Source: Daucus carota subsp. sativus (taxonomy: Eukaryota > Streptophyta > Magnoliopsida > Apiales > Apiaceae). Taken from it: a stretch of 64,000 nt of DNA. The stretch spans positions 42,025,454-42,089,453 of the forward strand of contig NC_030389.2 of the NCBI RefSeq assembly GCF_001625215.2. Direction: 5' to 3'. Position numbers and translations under genes: made by a program. The notes below the pieces were generated by a model that did not search any database, was not told the origin of the DNA, and saw only the letters and a program-made list of their open reading frames with translations. Shown piece by piece: positions 1-9,500 of the stretch (position 1 is its first letter; each line of letters begins with the position of its first letter).

Positions 1-1
1 A

Positions 2-886
2 TCTTCTCCAAAGAAAAAGAGAGTCAAATCTAAGACTAAGATGCCTGAGGCAGCCAAGAGAAGAGAAGAAGTGCCAGAAAAGCCTATCTCAAAGCCTTCT
101 TCTCCAATCAAGGATACCACAGTAGTACATCCAGATGTCAACTTCCATGATGAGCCAATAATGCCAAAGGAGGAGCCAATTGACTTGGAAGATATCCCAA
201 TTCCAGCTTTTCTTGTTCAAGAATCTTCCAAGCCAAAGAAAAAAGTCAAGTCTGTGGCTAAGAGGATGGCCAACCCTCCTAAACCTCCAAAAGAACCTGA
301 AAATCCTGATGACTATCTGATCATTGCTAACATTGAAGAAATTTCTGAGTTGGAGCTGGAGCTGGATGATCTTCAAGAAGTGAGAGGAATAGAAGCAACT
401 TCAAAGTTACCTGAAAGATTGGTATTCTCTTACAAAAACAAGGGTGATGTCATCTGGCCTCTTCACAGAGTTCTGGATTCTGAGGGATTCAGTTCTCTAA
501 CAAAAATATATGGATCTATGAAGAGGACTGGAGGATTTACACCACCTGCCAAGCAAATGGTACTAAAGAGAATCCTTGAGATCAGGAAGGAATGGAACTC
601 AGATGCTAGTCTACAAAGAAGGCTGAAAATTCCCTACACTGGAAAGAAAATTCATCATGAACCTACTCCAGTCATGGAATTTAGGGACAATCAAGGTGTT
701 AGGAGATTTTTCAGACCTAAAGATCAACTCAAGGTTGCTAGCTTGAATACTCTGAAGACTCTTCAATCCAAGCTCAACAGACAAGATAGTGATGAAGAAT
801 GGTTCTACAGGATCTTTCAGAAGCAGATTAATATTCTTGAAGAAAAACTTAAGTCCAGAAGAAGAAGATCTTCTAGGAACAAGTAA
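2..886 (+). CDS. 3'-terminal ORF of a Copia-type LTR retrotransposon (5' end outside window)
   Basis: The frame is open from the window edge to TAA at 884-886; the first internal Met is at 41. The protein is Lys/Pro/Glu-rich at its N-terminus, with two basic clusters (PKKKRVK near the window edge and KPKKKVK about 65 residues after Met41) that resemble nuclear-localisation signals. The C-terminal half is more globular (SSLTKIYGSMKRTGGFTPP) and ends in an Arg-rich tail. The stop lies about 140 bp before a polypurine tract and a 3' LTR, so the ORF occupies the slot between pol and the LTR. Maximus/SIRE-type Copia elements can carry an extra ORF there, and non-autonomous elements can too. I see no integrase, RT or RNase H motif and do not assign a function. 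Confidence 0.6.
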   Translation, partial: SSPKKKRVKSKTKMPEAAKRREEVPEKPISKPSSPIKDTTVVHPDVNFHDEPIMPKEEPIDLEDIPIPAFLVQESSKPKKKVKSVAKRMANPPKPPKEPENPDDYLIIANIEEISELELELDDLQEVRGIEATSKLPERLVFSYKNKGDVIWPLHRVLDSEGFSSLTKIYGSMKRTGGFTPPAKQMVLKRILEIRKEWNSDASLQRRLKIPYTGKKIHHEPTPVMEFRDNQGVRRFFRPKDQLKVASLNTLKTLQSKLNRQDSDEEWFYRIFQKQINILEEKLKSRRRRSSRNK

Positions 887-1015
887 CTGCTCAGTCTAGA
901 GGAGCATAATCATCTGTAATCTTTTCTAACTCTAGTATTTAAATTCTGCATTTTATTTTATCAATGTTTTGTTATCATCAAGTGTAGAATTTATGTCTGC
1001 ATCTTCTCCAGTCAT

Positions 1016-1029
1016 AAATTGGGGGAGAT
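1016..1029 (+). other. Polypurine tract of the retrotransposon
   Basis: A purine-rich stretch ending GGGGGAGAT directly abuts the TG that opens the 3' LTR. This is the usual plus-strand priming site of Copia elements. Confidence 0.65.
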
Positions 1030-1998
1030 TGTTAGGAATCAATAATTTTTGATGATAACATAAACATTGTTGTAACATGTCTTACTTAGAACCTTTATCA
1101 AATTTCAGTTGTAATTGTTACATTTCTTGTCTTTGGGAATTATCAACGGATGGGTAGAATAGGATGGCTAATTGTAAATATCCAATGCCATGTAATTTTA
1201 TCTAAGTGAAGGATATTCAACTGATGAGATGTAACTGATTCAACTGATAAAGACTGGATGATGTTTCAACTGATGAAAATCAAGCATTCAACTGAAGACA
1301 AAGTATTCAACGGATAATGCTGAGGAATTCAACTGATGAGACTGGAACAGCATTCAACTGATGGAGTTTGTAATTCATTCAACTGATGAGCCAGGCATTC
1401 AACTGATAAAGTCAATAGCAGTTGAAAGCAACCAGAACCTTCAACTGATGAAGCAAAGAGCAGTTGAAAGTGACTAGAGCTTAAGTCTGACAAATCACAT
1501 GGATCGAATTACACTAAAATAGACATGGAAGCCTAATTAGGAAAATAAAGAAGAAGCAGAAACATACTTATCTCATGCAGTGCAATCTGGATCAAATCAA
1601 GATGATGGTCAAAGATGAAGACATCTCAGAAAGCATGCATAAGACAAAGTTGTGCAGCATTGTTTTTAGATTAGAGTGCATTTTGTAATCTAGCTAAAAA
1701 GCTTTGTAAAACTTGGAGTATATAACCAAGTTAGTAGCATCAGTTGAACTTGTTCAAATTACTTGAGAGAAAAATCTGAGAGTTAGAACTTGTTTGAGTG
1801 ATGAACCAGCAGCTGTGCGAATTGTAAAACAATCCACAGATTCTTCTATATATAAAATCTCACGGGTGGATCATTCAATCCACCCGTATTTTTAATACTT
1901 GGTGTTTTTCTGTTTATTGTGTTCTTAGTGTATTGTTCTTGAATCTTTTAAATTTGTAAAAGATTGTATTCAACCCCCCCCTTCTACAATCTTTCTCA
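1030..1998 (+). mobile_element. 3' LTR of a Copia-type retrotransposon
   Basis: The 969-bp LTR begins TGTTAGGAATC and ends ACAATCTTTCTCA, with the polypurine tract just before it. A TATA-like GTATATAACC at about 1718 and the following AT-rich stretch suit an LTR promoter and polyadenylation region. Its first half (about 1210-1460) holds roughly ten direct copies of TTCAACTGATGA-like words. The length fits the long LTRs of the Maximus/SIRE group, but the 5' LTR and the left target duplication lie outside the window, so the family is inferred. Confidence 0.8.
1210..1460 (+). repeat. Array of TTCAACTGATGA motifs inside the LTR
   Basis: About ten direct copies of (A/T)TTCAACTGAT(G/A)A occur at irregular spacings of 15-40 bp, with two or three inverted CAGTTGAA copies nearby. 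Each carries CAACTG, the complement of the plant MYB core CNGTTR. The position in the upstream (U3) part of the LTR suggests an enhancer, which is inference. Confidence 0.7.
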
Positions 1999-2600
1999 TA
2001 GTTGGTGTAAAATAACAATATGGCTTTCTGTGGAAGCTTTGACATATGGCATTTGAGCAGTAAGCTTTGGCATAGCTGGCATTTGGCTTGACTTGGCTTT
2101 GGAACAAATGACTTGATATGACTGGATCAATTCTTCGATCGATAAATACTTTGCAAAGCTCCGTACGTGCTGACGCTTAGTGCACTGGTCTGGTTCACAA
2201 GCGACTAACACTGAAGTTGAACATTGTACCGTCTTTGTCAGCAACCATTGATCAGTCGGTTCCGGGTTAGTTTATGCTTCAGTTTGTTGATTATAAATAA
2301 CCAACCAAGATATATAGAAATATCTTGCTTCAGGGGTTGCACTGAAATCTTTCGAGTACTTGGACAACATCTTCATTGCTTCCACAATCTTGAATACTTC
2401 AATCTTTATTCTTCACTGAGGCATGAACATATTAATGAACTTCTTCCAGTGAACTTATTCCTTCAAGACTGTAGATGGCTTCTTCAACCTTTGTCTTCGT
2501 ATCTTCCGATTCCGGTGCAGGCGTAGTGTTATTTACTTGTCCTGTTCTATTGTTGAGTTATCATCCCTATGTAACAGATAGGGTTGTCTTTACATTTAGA
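1999..2600. other. Gene-free DNA after the LTR, possibly an older LTR fragment
   Basis: No convincing coding frame. The sequence is less AT-rich than what follows and its style (short TTCTTC/CTTCAA-rich stretches, a TATAAATAA box at about 2292) resembles decayed LTR sequence, so the retrotransposon to the left may have inserted into an older one. No TG...CA ends or target duplication could be fixed. Confidence 0.25.
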
Positions 2601-3420
2601 CTTACATTATGATATTTATTAAAAATATAAATACAAAAAATATATTAAAATTCGGTTAAATCGATGATTAATTGGTCGAAAATTGGATTAATAGGGTCGA
2701 AAATCAGGTTGAATATTAAAAAATTTACAAAAATTTTGGGGAAAATTTAAAATTTTAAAAATGATTATATATATATATATATTATTTTTACATATATAAT
2801 ATTAAATTAATTCTGAATAATGATCCTATTAATCATTCTGATTAATCGTTGATTTTCTGATTCCAGCTTTTTACAACACTAAATATTTATTTATTTATTA
2901 TTAAATCATAATTATATATGATATATCCAAAAAATTATAAAATATACATTTTTATAAAACAAATAAACATTAAGGCTTAACTTTCGTAGCCAAACATATC
3001 CGCATAGATACTTAATTCCTACATTATACATCAAGCCAGTCCATTGACTGCAATATTAAAATACATATATTTATATATAGAGAAGTCATTATTGACTTTT
3101 AAAACTAACGTATTTTATTAGATATTAATGTCCAATCATTAATATACATTAATTATAACATGATTTTGGAATTAATTTAATATTATACATATAAATAATA
3201 TATATCTAATCATTTTTAAAATTTTTTATTTTCCCAATCTTTTCTTTTTTATATAGACGTACGTTCAAATTTTGTGAATGAAAAATATCTTCTTCTTTTT
3301 TTTGAAACAAAGGTGTTAATCTAATAATAGAAAGCCATACGGCATCTACACCAATGATCGAGTCGAACAAATTGAATGTATTTTGAGTAAAGGATAGTTT
3401 AGTCATTTTGGATTAAATTG
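2600..3420 (+). repeat. Decayed copy 1 of a dispersed AT-rich repeat
   Basis: Opens with ATGATATTTATTAAAA, contains GGTTAAATCGATGATTAATT near 2655, then ACATATATAATATTAAATTA, a TTTATTTATTATTAAATC run, and ends near TTTAGTCATTTTGGATTAAA. The same blocks recur in the same order at about 4200-4925 and 5285-5905. No coding frame. Identity is visibly below that of a recent duplication. Confidence 0.65.
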
Positions 3421-3545
3421 ATCAAGATTCGATTTTACTGCTACAAGTATGTGTCAGATACTTAGATATATAGAATAAAAAAAATAGTTACTGGCTAATC
3501 ACTGTTTCAGGCTTCTGGTCATTAGCCCTTGTACCGGGATGCTTG

Positions 3546-3809
3546 GCCAAACTACTTCTTTTATCATCAACTACGGTATATATTACATGATGTTTAAACA
3601 CAATTGGAAATATAACATCTCATTATGTCAGCAGCCAAACTGCTTCTTTTATCATCAACTACAGTATATATTACATGATGTTTAAACACAATTGGAAATA
3701 TAACATCTCATTATGTCAGCAGCCAAACTGCTTCTTTTATCATCAACTACAGTATATATTACATGATGTTTAAACACAATTGGAAATATAACATCTCATT
3801 ATGTCAGCA
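3546..3809 (+). repeat. Tandem array, 3 x 88 bp
   Basis: Three head-to-tail units start at 3546, 3634 and 3722, each beginning GCCAAACT(A/G)CTTCTTTTA. Copies 2 and 3 look identical. Copy 1 differs at a few positions (ACTACTTC for ACTGCTTC, CTACGG for CTACAG). The high identity implies a recent local duplication. No gene overlaps it. Confidence 0.95.
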
Positions 3810-4199
3810 GCCGCGCAGCAATCGTCAGCTTAGAGTTTTGACTATGACAAAAGAGTATACCTTCATCTACGATCGAACATTAAACTGCTCACAAAGAATA
3901 CCATCATTTTGACTCTGTTTTACATGATTTAAGGGTCAATTTTATGTAACTTTTCGCAAGGATTTCAAATATACAATTTGTTTTAAGTTTGTAATCAATA
4001 GAGAGTAAATAAAAAGTACACGAGTGTACCATAGAGACTAAATTAAAAGTACGAACGTACGATCGGTAGAAGTCAAAAATGCAATGGTACCATTGAAAAA
4101 AACCACTTCTACGAGGGTACCATCAAGAATTTCCCTATATATAATTTAATTTTATATTTACTTGTATTTTAATTCTTATTATCTTGATGTCTAAATGTA

Positions 4200-4925
4200 C
4201 ATATATCCTTACTATGATGATATTTATTAAAATGTAAATATAAAAAATATACACTATTTAAAATTTTATTCTATAATTAAATTATCATTCACCTAAAATT
4301 ATTGAAAATTTGATAAAAACAAATAAGATTCTTGTCGAATCAGAGACTTTGTCGTATAGTTAAAAAATCATATATATGATTTTATTAAATCATATATATA
4401 ATTTTATTAAATCACAACAATTAAATATTCTAAAAATCGGCCGATTAACCGAATAATCGATAACAGACGAATTTTTAATACGATTTGGTAAAATTCGATT
4501 AAATCGATGATTAATTGGTCAAAATTGGATTAATCAGTCAAAAATCAGGTAGAATATTAAAATTTACAAAATTTGTGGAGAAAATTTAAAATTTTAAAAA
4601 TGATTAGATATATATTATTTATATGTATAATATTAAAATAATTTCAAATAATGATCATGTTATAATTAATGTGTATAATAAATACATTGCTTAGACATTA
4701 ATGTATAATAAATGCGTTAGTATTAAAAGTCAATAATAATTTTTATATATATTAAAATATGTGTATTAAGAGAAGGGTATATTAGTCATATCGAATTAAT
4801 TTACAATGATTAGACATTAATGTCTAATAAATACATTAGTGTTAAAAGTCAATAATAACCTTTATATATATATATAAATATTGTATAATGAGCAAAGGGT
4901 AAATTGGTCGTTTTGAATTAAATTA
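4200..4925 (+). repeat. Decayed copy 2 of the dispersed AT-rich repeat
   Basis: Shares the ordered blocks of the copies at 2600 and 5285: ATGATATTTATTAAAA at about 4217, GATTAAATCGATGATTAATT near 4497, and a closing GTAAATTGGTCGTTTTGAAT. A sub-block beginning GACATTAATGT and ending AGTCAATAATAA occurs twice within it (about 4690-4745 and 4808-4858), so it has duplicated internally. Confidence 0.6.
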
Positions 4926-5082
4926 ATGTATCTCATATTTTTTTTGTTCATCTTTTTTAAATTGAGATTATTTGTAAATTTAATTTCAATTTAATATTTA
5001 TTTGTATTTTAAGTCATATTATGTGTATATCTGTCCTTGCTTCTGGCTTTTTTTTCTAATATAGTCGCATATGTTTTTTTGG

Positions 5083-5262
5083 AACCTGTTTGTTTAAAAA
5101 GTCACAAGCACGCATAGGAACTTGAAATTCTAACTTTTTTTGAGGACTTCAATTTTCTTTCAAACACTTTAATCACTTATAAGTATTGACTCACTTCTCA
5201 CAAATAGTACACTTTTTTTATTTTAAGAAGGAAGTCACTTTTCATAAGATTTACCCAAATAC
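5083..5262 (+). mobile_element. Degenerate MITE, same family as the Harbinger MITE at 57580
   Basis: Contains AAACACTTTAATCACTTATA, identical to a stretch in the MITE at 57580-57826. The flanking words are similar and in the same order (CTGTTTGTTT at the left, TTATTTTAAG...GAAGT at the right). The ends have decayed and I could not fix a target duplication. Confidence 0.5.
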
Positions 5263-5284
5263 ATTCTATATTGATGTATATATG

Positions 5285-5905
5285 TACACATATCCTCACT
5301 ATTATGATATTTATTAAAATTATATAGTTATATATATTATTTATAGTTATTCTAATACATATGTATATAATTTTATTAAATAATAACAATTAAACATTTT
5401 AAAAATTGGCCGAGTTAACCTATTAATCAATAGTCGGACGGATTTTGATCCGATTTGGTAAAATCCGTTTAATCGATGTCTAATTGTTCAGAAATTTGAA
5501 TAATGTGTCGAAAATCATGCAAAATATAAAAATTTACAAAATTTGTGAAGAGAAATTAAAATTTTAAAAATGATTATATATATTATTTTTACATATATAA
5601 TATTAAATTAATCAAATAATGACAATGTTAACCATTTCGATTAATCGTCGATATTTTTATTCTCGCTTTTTATAATACTGGATATTTATTTATTTATTAA
5701 ATCGTAACTATAAATGTTATATACTTATATGTATTAGAGTTTTAATTATAAAGTAATTAATGCATATTAATGAAGAGACATTAATGTCTAATAAATAGGT
5801 TGGTATTAAAAGTAAATATTAATAGTGAGTAAGGGTAGTCTGGTCTTTTTGAATTAAATTAGGTATAATGAGCAAGGATAATTTAATCATTTTGATTTAA
5901 ATTAC
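5285..5905 (+). repeat. Decayed copy 3 of the dispersed AT-rich repeat
   Basis: Same block order as the copies at 2600 and 4200: ATGATATTTATTAAAA, a CGATTTGGTAAAATCCG block, TTAATCGATG, the ATATAATATTAAATTAATCA block, a TTTATTTATTAAATC run, ACATTAATGTCTAATAAAT and a closing TTTAATCATTTTGA. It ends shortly before the DUF89 gene promoter. Confidence 0.6.
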
Positions 5906-6084
5906 TCATAGTTGGTCTATTATTAGATATATAATTATTAGATATATAATAGATAATAGATATCAGTGATTATAAATTAAAACGATATATATTTTTGTTC
6001 TCTTGGAAAACAAAAAAACGGAAGGAAGAGAGGACATTATCAATTAACAATTTAAAGGGCAGGCAGCCTCAGATCGATTGGCAA

Positions 6085-6499
6085 ATGGAGAGCTCAGGGG
6101 AGATGGTCAGGTTTCCGTTGCTTGTGGATGACAATTACAGGCCCTGTACTATTCCTTTTAGGTCACCTGCTGACAGTCCTCATACTCTCACTCCTACTGA
6201 GCTCTCCTGGATCAAGGTCTTCCTCAATTCAGTCCCCTCTTTTCGGTAATTCTTCTCCTCTCTTACTCATTCTTGTCCGTCTTTGTTGTTTCTGTAATTT
6301 GCGTTTATTGTTTTTTTTTTCACTGCAGCCAACGAGCAGAGGCTGATCCTACTGTTCCTGATGCTCGTTTTAGAGCTCAAACTTTTGCTAGCAGGTTGCC
6401 CCTCTCTCCCTCCCTCCCTCTCCCTCTCTCTCTCTCTCTCCCTCCCCCGCGCTCTCTCTCTCTCTCTCTCTCTCTCCCTCTCCCTCCCTCCCTCTCCCT

Positions 6500-6540
<41 letters not shown>

Positions 6541-9500
6541 TCCCTCCCTCCCTCCCTCTCTCTCTGTCCATAGAGAAAGTGATGTTGGAAGTTTAGAATT
6601 GTGTTGGGGGTTAAGTACCGAGCTGAATATTCCAGACAATTGATTCAGTCCAATTAAGGAGGTGCCTCTACAAGTAATTGTATAAACTGGCAAACTCAGT
6701 CGGGCACAATATGATATATGATTAGATTGCAATCTAGAGAATCTCTCGCCGCTGCTTTCTCGAATATAGGATCCAAAATGTGTCAGCAGTTTATCGTTTG
6801 GCGAAAACTTGGGGTTTAAACTAGTATTTGCTGTTTTGTAATAAAATTACGCCTACAGTTCTATATATTCAAGTACTTTTTGAGACTCAAGTACCAATAT
6901 ACTTTTATATTGAGATATATGATATCTATAAGTCAGTCACATGCTATAATGCATACCAGGATGAATTTTGAACTTGTTCACATCGTTCTCTTATACCATA
7001 TGTACTCCTTGCTTCTTAGTATGTAATTTTGTCCTATATATACTTTATAGTAATCACTAATCAGTCATTTGCGGTCTCTGACTTACTGGTTTTCTGTGCT
7101 TTATTTGTTGAAGATATACTCAAATACTAGAGGAGTTCAAGAAAGATCCCGAAAGTCACGGTGGACCACCTGATGGCATTGTAAGCGTTTAGAGCTGTCT
7201 TTTCAGATTTTTAACCAACTGACGTTTTAATATCATCAACTTGATCACTTTACTACAGAGAGTTCATTTACATTATTTTCTTGTCGTGTATAGCTTCTAT
7301 GCCGAATTCGTGAACAAGTCCTTAGAGAACTTGGATTTAAAGATATATTCAAGAAGGTTAAGGTAAATGTTTGTAAATTAGTGGCAGTTCTTTTGAAACA
7401 TCCTAGTTGGTCATAATTTGATTATAATGTGTCAAAACATATGGTGATTGGTGACAAGTTTCAACTACTGATGTTTGCTGTTGTGTTGATTTCTTTAGGA
7501 CGAGGAAAATACAAAGGCAATGTCTTTATTTGAAAAAGTAGTTTGCCTCAATGATGATATTGAGGACGAAGCCAAACGTGTGGAGAATCTTGTTAGGGGA
7601 ATATTTGCAGGAAATATATTTGATCTTGGGGCATCTCAGGTCTGTCATGCTCTTATATAGTGGAGGATCACATTATTTTAAGAAAATGCAGTTTCAGATT
7701 TCAAGATCAAATTTGGTTATAACATATAACAAAATTAGTACGCTACATTTCCTTTGAGAATATGACCTTACATATAGTTTTTCCCTTTTCATTGTACGTA
7801 ATTTGAAAGAAATATTGTACAGAAGCTGGAGACAACTTCCATCTACTGCTTTGTTTCCACATATATATAGTCCTTTGCTTGGACAGGTTAATCAAAATAT
7901 ATATATGTCTGTTAGGTTCAAACTGTCAGGCTTTAAATTGTTTAAGAGTATAGAAATGTTGGATGGCCTCCACTTGTTACTTTAAGTGATGTGATTTCAA
8001 AGTTCTTCTTGGAGTTTGGTGATTGGGACCCGTCTTAGAGGTGGTAGTTGGTTGGTGGAAAATTATCTAAAAGATTGTGATCTATAACAATTAAAATATC
8101 ATGACAAAATCAACATAAAGATGTTTTGTCGCGTCTGGGGAACTTTATAAACCTTACTCAGGAAGGACTCAAATGTCTAGACAACCTTCTCTATGGCAGG
8201 AATGATATAGCTGAATACTAATATATCCTTTAAAATTAGTCTTCAAATGACTTTATAGAAGTCAATATATATTTTTGAGAAATAATTAAAAATTTTAACT
8301 GAGCATTGATAATTGTTAACTTTCAAAACCTTGTAAACGAAGTGCAGGGTGCGATTTAGGCCATGCGTACTTTTAATTGATAAGCCTAGTCTGCTTAATT
8401 GTGGAAGATTGTTGGTCATAAAACTTTGGATGCGAGACATATATCATTTTTGTTGGCAGAATGGATATGGCATCATAATTATTGCAGAATCTTAGACATA
8501 GAAATGTATTTAATTTGATTGTATGTCACATAAGATATATGTAGTTCTTTCCAAAATTTGAAGCTTGCAGAATTGTACTCAAAAGATGGAATGTCCTTTC
8601 TTGCTAGTTGTCAAAATCTCGTTTCCCGTCCCTGGGTTATTGATGACTTGGACAAGTTTATAGTGAACTGGTGCAAGAAATCTTGGAAAAAGGCAAGTTG
8701 TTTGTTTTCTTTTGGCATGCCTTGCCTCAATATAGGTACTAGATCACATTCGTTTTCTTTAGTATGAAATATTTAACACATGTTAATGCCTGCAGGCTGT
8801 CATATTTGTGGATAATTCTGGCGCGGATGTCATTTTGGGTATATTGCCATTTGCAAGAGAGCTGCTTCGTCGGGGAACACAGGTTTCCTTCGCATTTGAG
8901 CTTCATTTTTTAGTTTCTTGTTAAATAAACTTCATTTGATCACTAATTACATTGATGCGTTGCATTTCTATCCTATGGCCTCCTTCCTCCTTGTTTTCAT
9001 GGTGCTTAATTATAGATCAGCATTTTGTAATCATGTTACTTACAATGGCCAACATTCCAGGGAGGTACTTCTTATATGGAGTTACATAGTACACCATTGT
9101 AAATCATCAATTTTATTATAAATTCTATTATAGAATACATATAAAATGTGATTTTAATATAGAATACCACATATATCTATTATAAGTAATTTAACACTTA
9201 AAATTTGAAGAAAAAAAGTTTATTTTCGAAACTGATTCTACAACATAATGGGGCCGTTTGGCTGGGCTTAAAGAAGTAACTTATTGCTTAAAATAAAGAA
9301 GTGGATTAGAAGTTATAAGTTGGTTTGGACTTATAAGCTACCAGAAGTGTTTGGATACTGTGACTTATAAGCTACCATAAGTTTTTTAAGTGGTTGGATA
9401 ACTTAACTTATAAGTTGGTATTAGTTTGGTAATTTTGTAATATAAATAATTTGTTTCTTTTAAAAAATTAATTATAATTACAAAAGATCTTTTATTGTTA

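Noticed and set aside
6273..6732. Four overlapping frames of 64-114 codons on both strands, rich in Leu/Pro/Ser or Arg/Glu/Gly
   Set aside because: They are translations of the CT microsatellite in intron 2 of the DUF89 gene.
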